From contig NZ_RCFQ01000004.1 in assembly GCF_003665155.1 (NCBI RefSeq), positions 58,038 through 122,037 on the forward strand: DNA of 64,000 nt, in the 5' to 3' direction. Shown here one piece after another: positions 40,683 through 49,827 of this stretch. Numbering within the stretch: the stretch's first letter is position 1; every line of letters starts with the position of its first letter. The translations under genes and the position numbers were made by a program. This DNA is from Mariprofundus sp. EBB-1. Lineage in GTDB: Bacteria; Pseudomonadota; Zetaproteobacteria; Mariprofundales; Mariprofundaceae. The notes under the pieces are model-generated. The model searched no databases. It was not told the DNA's origin and worked only from the letters and a program-made list of their open reading frames with translations.

Positions 40683-41759
40683 TTATTGACCCACTTCCTG
40701 TGTTTGCAGTTCATTCAAGCGACTCATCCATTGGGCGCGTTGCGCGGCTGTGTAAGCTGTTAATTTTTTCCGCAGTGGGGGATAGGCTTCAGTAACATTA
40801 ATAAATGCCGCATAGGAAATATGCACAATGGTAACACCAGTCTTGGTAACCAGATTGGCAGGACAGCCGGTATCATGAATGGCTGTTGATTCGCCAACAA
40901 GCGCTCCCGGGCGCAGTGTTTTCAGGTGTTCAACGCCGTCTTTATTTTGCAACTGATAATGCGCTTCACCCTTAACAATCAGATCAATATGATTCAATTT
41001 TTTGCCCGCTTCATGAATCGTGGTTCCCTTAGCATACTCTCTGATATAGCTATCTTCGACCAAATGCTGACGCATATCCAATGGAATAATTTGTAAAACA
41101 GGGCTTTCTGAAATCATGCGAATCAGGGCACGACGTTCAACTTTGCGCGCCATTACTTTTTTTAGCACCGGTGTCGATATCAGTGCTTCCAATATTTTTT
41201 TGCGCGGCAGTCTTACTACAATGCTTTTTTTATTGGCCACTACATTACTTTTGTGTGGGCCCGGATTGAGCAGCTTATTTTCAGCCACAACATCACCCGG
41301 TTTAATCAAACTGAGTAAAACTGGAGCCCCGCTTTCACCTTCTGAATATTCAGCCAACTCCCCCTCGCAGAGCAGGTAAATTGTATCCAGTTTATCGCCA
41401 TGGAGGAATAGATGCTGACCTTCGCGTAAGCGTTGCTGATTGAGCTTGATCCAGAGTCGACTGCGCACAAATGATGGTAACAGATTTTGAATATCTTCTT
41501 GCCAATGCCGGGGCTCGCAAACCCGACCAATCATCGGATACTGTTTGGTCAACGCATCGGCATTACGCAAGTCTCCCCTTTTCACCAACAGAGCATGCAA
41601 ATGCCGCAACATATCAAGGCCTGTTGTCTCTTTCCCCATGTCCATAAGCAGTTCGGCATATTGCCTGACATGGGCTTCATTATTCGGATGAAGCTTCACC
41701 ATATCGGCATAAACCTTTAACAATACCGACTTTTGCTTTAGAGGCTCTTTTTTATTCAT
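40683..41759 (-). CDS. Protein with two cyclic-nucleotide-binding-fold domains
   Basis: A 358-residue protein. An N-terminal helical, TPR-like region (about 10-75) precedes two cNMP-binding barrels: about 100-200 (LREGQHLFLHGDKLDTIYLL, KPGDVVAENKLL) and 220-335 (YAKGTTIHEAGKKLNHIDLI, RPGALVGESTAI). Both phosphate-binding cassettes lack the arginine that binds the cyclic phosphate (KSNVVA and CPANLV in place of R-x-A), so neither may bind cAMP in the normal way. No DNA-binding domain is present. It could be a receptor for another ligand or a structural adaptor. Confidence 0.82.
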   Translation of the reverse strand: MNKKEPLKQKSVLLKVYADMVKLHPNNEAHVRQYAELLMDMGKETTGLDMLRHLHALLVKRGDLRNADALTKQYPMIGRVCEPRHWQEDIQNLLPSFVRSRLWIKLNQQRLREGQHLFLHGDKLDTIYLLCEGELAEYSEGESGAPVLLSLIKPGDVVAENKLLNPGPHKSNVVANKKSIVVRLPRKKILEALISTPVLKKVMARKVERRALIRMISESPVLQIIPLDMRQHLVEDSYIREYAKGTTIHEAGKKLNHIDLIVKGEAHYQLQNKDGVEHLKTLRPGALVGESTAIHDTGCPANLVTKTGVTIVHISYAAFINVTEAYPPLRKKLTAYTAAQRAQWMSRLNELQTQEVGQ

Positions 41760-41876
41760 CGTTAGCCGACGCTAATCATAACTAGCTGTTTTGAAAACTG
41801 TTTTCATAGACGTTGTCAATTAAGATTGAAATATTAACCAGTGCGTCCACAATCCCACTTTTTTCAGGAGTTCTCA

Positions 41877-42617
41877 ATGTCATTGATGAAAACTATTCGT
41901 TTAGAATCAAAACTTATTTATATCAAAGCGGAAGAAACTGTTCGACGTAAATTCCGTAAAATGCTGCAGCGTATGATTATCCTTGGTCTGGCACATAAGG
42001 ACTCTATCAAAGCCATCGAAATAGCTACGGCATTTGCAAAGTTTGAGCAAGAACATATGCCTGACTGCCCGGAATTTAACACTATCATGCAGCATTACGC
42101 ACATGGTCTGAATCAAGCTGCGGCTGATGGCTTATACCTTGAGTTTGGCACCTACAAAGGTAAATCGATGAATATTATGGGCAGCATAAGCCCTAACACC
42201 CAGTTCTATTGCTTCGATTCGTTTGAAGGCTTGCCTGAAGATTGGCATGTTGGCGTAGATAAGGGCACGTTTGGTATTGAAGGTAACATCCCTGATATCC
42301 GCCCGAACATTCACCCGGTCAAAGGCTGGTTTGATCAGACCCTACCTGAATTTGCCAAGCAGCATGAAAATGAGACGATTGCCTTTATGCATGTGGATTG
42401 TGATCTCTACTCGTCAACCAAAACCATTTTCGAATCCCTGGGCCATCTGATTAAACCGGGCACAGTGATCTTATTCGATGAATATCTATCCATGCCAGTC
42501 GATGGTGATTGTGAATACAAAGCATTGATGGAGTTTTTGGCTGAATCCGGCTTGAATATTGAATATATTGGTAAAATTCGTGGTTTCAATCAGGTTGCAG
42601 TGCGTATCATCGACTAG
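41877..42617 (+). CDS. TylF/macrocin O-methyltransferase-family SAM methyltransferase
   Basis: A 246-residue class I methyltransferase. LYLEFGTYKGKSMNIMG is motif I, FYCFDSFEGLPEDW and MHVDCDLYSSTKTIFESL with VILFDEY are characteristic of the TylF family, which uses a metal and methylates sugars or glycan residues. AGGAG selects ATG 41877. It is followed 28 bp later by a FetB-like permease. A glycan or metabolite substrate is likely but not defined; no glycosyltransferase cluster surrounds it. Confidence 0.85.
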   Translation: MSLMKTIRLESKLIYIKAEETVRRKFRKMLQRMIILGLAHKDSIKAIEIATAFAKFEQEHMPDCPEFNTIMQHYAHGLNQAAADGLYLEFGTYKGKSMNIMGSISPNTQFYCFDSFEGLPEDWHVGVDKGTFGIEGNIPDIRPNIHPVKGWFDQTLPEFAKQHENETIAFMHVDCDLYSSTKTIFESLGHLIKPGTVILFDEYLSMPVDGDCEYKALMEFLAESGLNIEYIGKIRGFNQVAVRIID

Positions 42618-42645
42618 GTGTGACGATGAGATGTAAGCCGTAAGC

Positions 42646-43332
42646 ATGCATATTGATGCCCACATCACCGACACCTTAATCAAGCTGTTTGCGGCATGGT
42701 TGTTAATCGCTGGCGTTGCTTTTTGGGCTCACCGTGAACAGCTTGGTCTGTCACGCCGCATGCTGCTCGCGTCCGGGCGCGGCCTGTTGCAGTTACTTGC
42801 GCTTGCATTTGTACTGCACTGGATTTTTGATCTCCAATCACATTGGGCACAAGCGATGTTAATTATCGGCTTTTGCCTGCTGGCCGGCCATAACAGCGCC
42901 AGCCACTACAATGGTGCAATCAGTACATGGCTAGCCTGTAGTGCCGGCCTGGTTTGTGCCTGTCTGGTTACACTGCCATGGTTAACCATGACTGGCTCAA
43001 TCACTGATGATACACGCACATTGGTACCGCTCGGCAGTATGATTGCAGCCAACGGTATGAACGCGATGTCCATTATGTTTACCCGCATGAAATCAGGCGG
43101 TGATGTCGGTGAAGGTGTGAAAATAGCCCTGATACCCAACATTGATACTTTGCGTCTGGTTGGGCTTGTGCATATGCCCGGCATTTTTGTCGGCATGGTA
43201 CTGGCTGGCGCTACAGCCTTTGATGCAGCAGCAGCACAACTGACTGTGCTCTACATGATAACCGCCTCCAGTTTTACCGCCTGCCTTATCAGCTTTTTAT
43301 GTCTGAATCATTTGAAGAAACGCGAAGCCTGA
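42646..43332 (+). CDS. FetB/UPF0014-family metal-export permease
   Basis: A 228-residue protein with about seven membrane segments. Family motifs are SGRGLLQLLALAFVL, LVPLGSMIAANGMNAMS and HMPGIFVGMVLAGA. In E. coli FetB pairs with the ATPase FetA and exports iron under stress. No ATPase gene adjoins, so the partner is encoded elsewhere or absent. It follows the methyltransferase gene by 28 bp. Sequence between family motifs is shorter than in FetB, and one conserved block (VAVAAL) is not obvious. Confidence 0.78.
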   Translation: MHIDAHITDTLIKLFAAWLLIAGVAFWAHREQLGLSRRMLLASGRGLLQLLALAFVLHWIFDLQSHWAQAMLIIGFCLLAGHNSASHYNGAISTWLACSAGLVCACLVTLPWLTMTGSITDDTRTLVPLGSMIAANGMNAMSIMFTRMKSGGDVGEGVKIALIPNIDTLRLVGLVHMPGIFVGMVLAGATAFDAAAAQLTVLYMITASSFTACLISFLCLNHLKKREA

Positions 43333-43456
43333 TCAGCCGGGAAGCAATCCGCTCCGCCAGCTTCACCATCGCTCTTTACCTTGAACTACAGCTGTTTTCC
43401 TGCGATTATTAGCTAATGGCTCACAATGATTTCATCTCTTTTACCATAAGGCGCTC

Positions 43457-46400
43457 TTGCGACTAAAGCGTATTGAGCTGGCCGGCTTCAAATCCTTCGT
43501 TGATCCAACCCGGATTGAGCTGGATCAGGGCATTACCGCTATTGTCGGCCCCAATGGATGTGGAAAATCCAATATTGTTGATGCTCTGCGCTGGGTGCTC
43601 GGCGAACATTCGGCCCGACATTTGCGCGGGGGCGTCATGGACGACCTTATTTTTCAGGGTTCTGACAGTCGCGCGCCGGTTGCCATTTGTGATGTTGAAT
43701 TAACCTTTAATATTGAAAAAGGCTCCTTATCCACTCCTTATCACGACACCGATGAAATCCGTGTTCGACGACGCCTGACGCGTGATGGTAATTCCGATGC
43801 CTTCATCAATGGCAAAATGGTTCGTATCAAAGATATCGTAGATCTGTTTCTCGATACCGGCATTTCCACGCGTGCCTATGCCATTGTTGAGCAGGGATCG
43901 ATTGCACGTATGGTAACGGCCAAACCAGAAGAGAGGCGGGTGATATTCGAAGAGGCCGCTGGCGTCATGAAATACCGTTCCCGTCGCCGTGAAGCTGAAC
44001 GGCGCATGAAAGAGACACGCCAGAATCTTGATCGTGTGCTGGATCTGCTCGAAGAAGTGCGCAGCCAATGTCGAAGCTTAAAACAGCAAGCCTCACGGGC
44101 GGAACGTTTCAAAACATTACAGTATGAATTCAGTCGATTGCAGTCGCTCAGCCTTGCTCTGCGTTATAGGGCGTTGCAAGAGCATTATCAGCAAATTGAA
44201 ACAGCACTTGTCAGCGCCAACAGCGAAGAAAACAGCAGCGCTCAGCAATTAACAGCCTGTGAAAAGAGCGTGGCCGAAGCGCGTGATCGGTTGGTTGCAC
44301 ATGAACATGAAGCCCAAGCTGTTCAGGATGCTTTGCGTAGTGCGGAGCAACAGCGGTCTGATTTGCAACAACAGGCTGAACGTGCATCAGGACAACGAAG
44401 GCTACTCACTGAACGCAAAGAAGCTCTGCAACTGCGCTTGCAGGAAAGCACAAATCAGCAACAAGCAATTGCCTCTGAACGTGATGACATCGAGCAACAG
44501 ATCGCCAAACAAAACGATGCAGAGCTATTGGCACAACAACGATCCGCTGCGGCAGTGGTGGAAGCGTCCACCATACGTTACCGCTCTCAAAGTAATCGCC
44601 GTGATCGTTTACTTGCCGAGTTTGAACGTCTGCGTCTTGCCAATGAACAAGCTGTACAACAGCGCAACAATGCAGAACAGGCACTGAGCAGGCTACAACA
44701 GCGTGAGATTCAGTTAAGTGCCCGCCAGAGTGCCTTGAGCGATCAACTCAACATGCAGGAAGGGCATGCACAGGCGTCAGCACAACAACAAACATCGGCA
44801 CATCAGCAACAGCAGGATGCTGAATTAGCACTGCATGAAGCGCAAAATGAACTGGAGTGTTGTCGCCAGGCAAGGGAAGCATCAGCCCAGCTATATCATA
44901 GCCAGGAATCAGAGCTGTATGCATGTAATGGGGTCATGCAGGAGCTGCGTGAACGCTGTAAAAGTCAGGATGTATCGGATGATCTGCGCAGTGCTTTTAG
45001 AGAAAAGGGCTGCCTATGGATGGATGAAGTGCTGCATGTGCCGGAAGGTTTAGAAGCGGCCGTTGCAGCAGCTCTGCGCGGCCGTTCTGCGGATGTATGT
45101 TTATCAAGCAACACAAGCACTACTGATCTGCAGCAACTTTTAAAGCAGGCCAGTGCAGAACCGGTCGCTTTGTTTCAATGCCAGCATGCATCGACAAGCA
45201 CGACAGATAGCCAGTCAACATCACTGGCGACAGCCATCGGTATCGACGTCTCACACCCGCTATACGCGTTATTTGCCCCTATTCAGCTGGTCGAAAAGAT
45301 CGAAGATGCCATTATTGGAAAAAGCGCTACAAATGCCTGTTGTGTGAGCCGGGATGGATGGCGTCGGGAAGCGGGCGGCTGGCTTATCCCTCCATCGGGT
45401 AATCGTACGGCACGGCGCCTGGCAGCTCAACGATCATTGCGTGCATCTGAGCGCAAAGTCAGTCAGGTAGAAATAACACTCAAGCAACATAAGCAGCAGT
45501 TTGAAAGCGCTGAAAAAGCACTGCAACAGATGCAAGAGAGGTGGCAGCAGGCGCATCTGCAATCCACACAGGCCCAAAGCCAAGTGCAAAATGCTGATGC
45601 TGGCGTGTTGCGCGCAAAAGCCGAGCTATCTTCGTTACAGGAACAACAACAACGTCTGAAGGCTGATGTAGCCGAGCAGGAAAAAGAACATCAATATTGG
45701 CAAGAGCAACTCACACAAGCTACTGACATCAATCGACTATCTGCATTACAGCAACAGGCTAAGGATGTGTTAAGCCAGCAACAGGAGGCTATGAGTCAAG
45801 CCGATGAAACGCTCAATCATGCCCGCCAATGCAAGGCACAAGCAGATCAGGCATTGGCTCTGTTTACACAGGCCTGTGACAGTTTAAGCCAGCAGTGTGA
45901 GCGTTTGTCTCAGGAAGAGGCGCGCCTGACATCGCGCATGGAAACCGATCACACACGCTTACAGCAGGTCGAAGCCGAGCTCAAACAAGCCCACAATCGG
46001 AGTGATCTGGATCAACAACTGGCGCGTTCTATAAGCGCTGTGGATGCCGCCCATCAAAGGCTGAATGCAGTGCGCAGCACAGGTCATGCACTACAACAGC
46101 TGCTACATGAGTCCGAACGTAGCGAGCGGCAGGCGCAGCAGGTGTTGCAACTTACTGCGACTCAGCGTCAAAATATTGAAGTGGAGCAGGCTAAATATGC
46201 TGCACGGCTAGAGGATACAGACAGTGAGATTCGGCAGCGTTTTCAAACCTCGGCGCAACAACTATTACACGATCTTGAGCATACAGATGAGAATGACGAT
46301 GCAAGTGGCACTGCTGAAATGGAACAATGTAAAAATGCCGATGTAATCATGCAGCGCGTCAATACGCTTGAAGAGCAAATTCATCGTTTTGGGCCAGTGA

Positions 46401-46996
46401 ATTTGTTGGCCATTGACGAGTTTGAACAAGCCAGTCAACGCGAAGGATTTTTGAGCACACAGGTTTCTGATCTTGAAGATAGCTTAACTACGCTGGAGAA
46501 CACGATTGCCAGCATTGATCGCACCACCAAAGAACGCTTTAAAGACCTGTTTGAACAAACCAATGCCAATTTTAAACAGACATTTCCTCAGCTGTTTGGT
46601 GGTGGCAGGGCCGAATTAAAACTAGATAGCGACGATATTTTAACAGCCGGTGTAGAGGTTATTGCACAGCCTCCGGGTAAACGATTACAGGCTGTCGGGC
46701 TACTTTCCGGCGGTGAAAAAGCACTGACTGCAGTAGCGCTGGTTTTTTCCATTTTCAAAATCAAACCGGCACCTTTCTGTGTACTCGATGAAGTCGATGC
46801 GCCACTCGATGATGCCAATGTCGGACGCTTTGGGGACATGGTGCGAGAGCTCTCTGATCGGGTACAGTTTCTATCCATTTCGCATAATAAAATAAGTATG
46901 CAAAAAGCCGATCGCCTGATTGGTATTTCGATGCCTGAACCCGGCGTTTCAAAGATTATTTCAGTTGATCTGAAACAGCTCCCTCCGAACACGTAG
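43457..46996 (+). CDS. smc: Chromosome segregation protein SMC
   Basis: A 1179-residue SMC. Walker A is IVGPNGCGKSNIVDALRWVLG near the N-terminus; two Q/A-rich coiled coils enclose a hinge (about 510-660); the C-terminal head has the signature LLSGGEKALTAVAL and Walker B FCVLDEVDAPLDD. It condenses and segregates the chromosome with ScpAB. It begins with TTG after AAGG, starting RLKRIELAGFKSF. scpA/scpB are not adjacent. Confidence 0.97.
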   Translation: MRLKRIELAGFKSFVDPTRIELDQGITAIVGPNGCGKSNIVDALRWVLGEHSARHLRGGVMDDLIFQGSDSRAPVAICDVELTFNIEKGSLSTPYHDTDEIRVRRRLTRDGNSDAFINGKMVRIKDIVDLFLDTGISTRAYAIVEQGSIARMVTAKPEERRVIFEEAAGVMKYRSRRREAERRMKETRQNLDRVLDLLEEVRSQCRSLKQQASRAERFKTLQYEFSRLQSLSLALRYRALQEHYQQIETALVSANSEENSSAQQLTACEKSVAEARDRLVAHEHEAQAVQDALRSAEQQRSDLQQQAERASGQRRLLTERKEALQLRLQESTNQQQAIASERDDIEQQIAKQNDAELLAQQRSAAAVVEASTIRYRSQSNRRDRLLAEFERLRLANEQAVQQRNNAEQALSRLQQREIQLSARQSALSDQLNMQEGHAQASAQQQTSAHQQQQDAELALHEAQNELECCRQAREASAQLYHSQESELYACNGVMQELRERCKSQDVSDDLRSAFREKGCLWMDEVLHVPEGLEAAVAAALRGRSADVCLSSNTSTTDLQQLLKQASAEPVALFQCQHASTSTTDSQSTSLATAIGIDVSHPLYALFAPIQLVEKIEDAIIGKSATNACCVSRDGWRREAGGWLIPPSGNRTARRLAAQRSLRASERKVSQVEITLKQHKQQFESAEKALQQMQERWQQAHLQSTQAQSQVQNADAGVLRAKAELSSLQEQQQRLKADVAEQEKEHQYWQEQLTQATDINRLSALQQQAKDVLSQQQEAMSQADETLNHARQCKAQADQALALFTQACDSLSQQCERLSQEEARLTSRMETDHTRLQQVEAELKQAHNRSDLDQQLARSISAVDAAHQRLNAVRSTGHALQQLLHESERSERQAQQVLQLTATQRQNIEVEQAKYAARLEDTDSEIRQRFQTSAQQLLHDLEHTDENDDASGTAEMEQCKNADVIMQRVNTLEEQIHRFGPVNLLAIDEFEQASQREGFLSTQVSDLEDSLTTLENTIASIDRTTKERFKDLFEQTNANFKQTFPQLFGGGRAELKLDSDDILTAGVEVIAQPPGKRLQAVGLLSGGEKALTAVALVFSIFKIKPAPFCVLDEVDAPLDDANVGRFGDMVRELSDRVQFLSISHNKISMQKADRLIGISMPEPGVSKIISVDLKQLPPNT

Positions 46997-47048
46997 AAAC
47001 TGGCATGAATCCTGCTGGAGTCCTCTGCCGAGTATGCCAGGAGAAAAG

Positions 47049-48959
47049 ATGAGCCAGGAGAACAATTCCGCCACCGACCCAACACATCAAGCCTTAATGG
47101 ACGCCCTGGCACCCTGCCCCGGTGGCTATTTTGCAGCAATGCTTATTTCTGAATCGGTCTTGTGCGATACCGATGTTAAAAAAGCTATGCGTGTTCAGCA
47201 CAAACTGGGCAACAATAAGTTGCTCTCTACCATTTTCGTTGAGCTTGGCATGCTTACTGAAAGTGACCAGCGCCGACTGATTCGTAAACATGGCACAAGC
47301 TTCCGTATCGGTGAATTGATCTGTGAACTTGGTTATATCTCGCTAGAGCAATTGCAACAGGCTGAACAGAAGCTCGCAGTATCACCTGGCAAACGGATGG
47401 GTGAAGTGATTCGCGAACTGGGGCTTATTGATGACAGGCAATTGGCACAAGCACTGTCGGAGCAATTAAACCTGCCCTTGGTGCATGTCGATATTGATAC
47501 CGCAGACCGACAACTGTTGCGTAAATTCCCCGTCAAATTTATGCGTATGCATTTGACTGTGCCATATGAGGCCAGCGAAACCAAGGTATCCATTGCTACG
47601 GCCAACCCCATTAATAATAATGCTATTGAAGAAATAGAGCGCCAACTCAGAAAAAAAGCCGTCATCTCGATTGCGGCTGAAAGTGCCCTGTTATCCATGC
47701 TGGGCAAACTAGAAGCGGCGGGCAATAAGGGTGAAGCACATGATCAGGTCGCAGAGGTCGTAGATAGCATCTTACTATCGGCTATTCGCGAGGGTGCCAG
47801 TGACATTCATATAGAACCTATGGATGATAAAACACGCATTCGTTTGCGTCTCGATGGTGTATTGATTCATAAAATGGATCTACCGCCTGAATTGGCTCAA
47901 CGTACCATCGCTCGTATCAAGGTATTGGCTGAAATGGATATTTCAGATAGCCGCCGCCATCAGGATGGTCGATTCAGTCGCGAGGTTGGTCATGTTACGG
48001 CCGATTATCGTGTCTCGACCTATGTGACTATCTATGGTGAGAACCTCGTAATGCGTGTTTTACGCAGTAGCGGCGGGCTAAAAAGTATTGAACAGATCAG
48101 TATGAGCAGAGGCTTGCTTGAGCGTTTTAAACATGAAGCGCTCGATGTACCAACGGGCGTTATTCTGATTACCGGACCAACCGGCTCGGGAAAAACAACC
48201 ACCCTGTATGCCGCGATTGATTATCTGAACCGTCCCACTACAAAAATCATTACGGTGGAAGATCCGGTGGAATATATTGTGCCCGGCATTATTCAATGTT
48301 CAGTCGATAACACGGCTGGCCGCTCTTTTGATGAATCATTGAAATCAGTCGTGCGCCAGGATCCGGACATTATTGTGCTCGGTGAGGTGCGCGATAAAAA
48401 GTCTGCACAGGTAGCCGTGCAAGCGGCACTGACAGGGCATAAAGTATTAACCACATTTCATACAGAAGACTCGATCGGTGGTCTGTTGCGATTGATCGAT
48501 ATGGGTGTGGAAACATTTCTCATCTCATCCACCGTTGTCAGTATTTTGGCCCAGCGCCTGATTCGAACCATCTGTCCGGATTGTCGTCAGGCGTATATGC
48601 CCAATAAACGGATTGCCAATTTAATCGGCATTGATGATGTCACCCTGCGTGAGCACACCTTTTATCGCGGCACCGGTTGCGGAACGTGTTATGGCACAGG
48701 CTATCATGGGCGTACGGCGCTGCATGAATTGCTCGTGCTCAATGAAGATGTCCGCGAAGCCATTATTGCCCATAAATCATCTCAGGAAGTGCGCCAGATC
48801 AGTTGCAATAGCACCGATCTCTTATCGCTGATGGAAGATGGCTTGTACAAAGTATTGTTGGGCTTAACCACTGCTGAAGAAGTGTATCGCATTGCACCGC
48901 GTTCACCATCTCATCGTAGCGTAGAAGAAATTTATACATTGATGGGGCATGAGACATGA
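47049..48959 (+). CDS. Type II secretion/type IV pilus assembly ATPase (GspE/PilB family)
   Basis: A 636-residue ATPase. An N-terminal MshEN-like region (about 60-190) precedes the GspE core: Walker A GPTGSGKTTTLYA, Asp box DPVEYIVPGIIQ, Walker B IVLGEVRDKKSAQVA, His box TFHTEDSIGG and the zinc tetracysteine (CPDC...CGTC) at about 515-560. It powers pilus extension or secretion pseudopilus assembly. AGGAG selects ATG 47049. It is coupled by 4 bp to an HDOD gene; no other pilus gene is near, so this is an isolated or specialised motor. Confidence 0.88.
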   Translation: MSQENNSATDPTHQALMDALAPCPGGYFAAMLISESVLCDTDVKKAMRVQHKLGNNKLLSTIFVELGMLTESDQRRLIRKHGTSFRIGELICELGYISLEQLQQAEQKLAVSPGKRMGEVIRELGLIDDRQLAQALSEQLNLPLVHVDIDTADRQLLRKFPVKFMRMHLTVPYEASETKVSIATANPINNNAIEEIERQLRKKAVISIAAESALLSMLGKLEAAGNKGEAHDQVAEVVDSILLSAIREGASDIHIEPMDDKTRIRLRLDGVLIHKMDLPPELAQRTIARIKVLAEMDISDSRRHQDGRFSREVGHVTADYRVSTYVTIYGENLVMRVLRSSGGLKSIEQISMSRGLLERFKHEALDVPTGVILITGPTGSGKTTTLYAAIDYLNRPTTKIITVEDPVEYIVPGIIQCSVDNTAGRSFDESLKSVVRQDPDIIVLGEVRDKKSAQVAVQAALTGHKVLTTFHTEDSIGGLLRLIDMGVETFLISSTVVSILAQRLIRTICPDCRQAYMPNKRIANLIGIDDVTLREHTFYRGTGCGTCYGTGYHGRTALHELLVLNEDVREAIIAHKSSQEVRQISCNSTDLLSLMEDGLYKVLLGLTTAEEVYRIAPRSPSHRSVEEIYTLMGHET

Positions 48960-49816
48960 GTCACGATATCTTTGCACTGGCTACAGAAATACGGCGTCGC
49001 TTTCGCGAAGGTGATGCCCGTTTGCCTATTTTACCGGAAGCCGTCATTGAGGTACGTAAAATAGTTCAAGATGAAGAGAAGGGAGCTGCAGATATCGCGC
49101 GCGTGATCGGCAACGATACCACCTTTTCCACTACTGTATTGCGGATTGCCAACAGTGCGCGTTTTAAAACGGGCTCACATGAAATTCGCAATCTCTCGAT
49201 GGCCATTCAACGCCTTGGCGGACGCCGAACATTGCAGTTAATGACGGCTATTTCAGCGCAATTGCATCTGGCCGTGAAAGACAAAGGCTTGCAAGCACTG
49301 CTGCGAGAAAGCACGCAACATTCACTGCTGGTCGCAACCGCAGCCCAACATATGGCTAAACTGATCGGCAGTGTTGATCCTGAAGAGGCCTTCATGGCCG
49401 GGATGCTATTTGATGTCGGTGTGTCAGCCATTGTCTGCGCTGTACCCAAAGAGCTCGCCAGTTGTAATATTGAAGAGAGCCACCATATTCTGAGCCAATT
49501 GCACAGGGAAATGGGAGGGCGTCTGCTCACCTATTGGGAGATGCCTGATTCATTCATTTCACTGGCTTCACATCACGGCGTTGAATCCGATGACCGCCCA
49601 CGTGAAAACCTTATTGACCTGATTGATGCCGTACAATTCATGCTTGCCGATAGTGATTATAAATCACCCTTTGATGATATCCCGGAAGGTGTTGATGCCC
49701 TGCATTATCCTCCCATGCAACGGCTTGGCATTAACGAAACACATCTTGCTGCTGTTGAAGTTGAGCTGGAAGATGGGTTTGAAGAACTGCAGAGCATTTT
49801 CAGCCTTTCATCATAA
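48956..49816 (+). CDS. HDOD domain protein
   Basis: A 286-residue protein whose body (about 18-215) is an HDOD domain: LPILPEAVIEV, RVIGNDTTFSTTVLRIANSARF and IRNLSMAIQRLGGRRT. The HD metal residues are largely lost (FDVGVSAIV in place of HDIG), as usual in this family, so it is likely a signalling adaptor, not an enzyme. Its ATG overlaps the stop of the GspE/PilB gene, pointing to a shared role in surface appendage control. A second HDOD gene converges on it 11 bp later. Confidence 0.87.
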   Translation: MSHDIFALATEIRRRFREGDARLPILPEAVIEVRKIVQDEEKGAADIARVIGNDTTFSTTVLRIANSARFKTGSHEIRNLSMAIQRLGGRRTLQLMTAISAQLHLAVKDKGLQALLRESTQHSLLVATAAQHMAKLIGSVDPEEAFMAGMLFDVGVSAIVCAVPKELASCNIEESHHILSQLHREMGGRLLTYWEMPDSFISLASHHGVESDDRPRENLIDLIDAVQFMLADSDYKSPFDDIPEGVDALHYPPMQRLGINETHLAAVEVELEDGFEELQSIFSLSS

Positions 49817-49827
49817 CTCATTCATCA

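Noticed and set aside
45061..45400. Possible disruption of smc at the hinge
   Set aside because: The frame is continuous and the low-complexity T/S-rich stretch falls in the normally variable hinge region.
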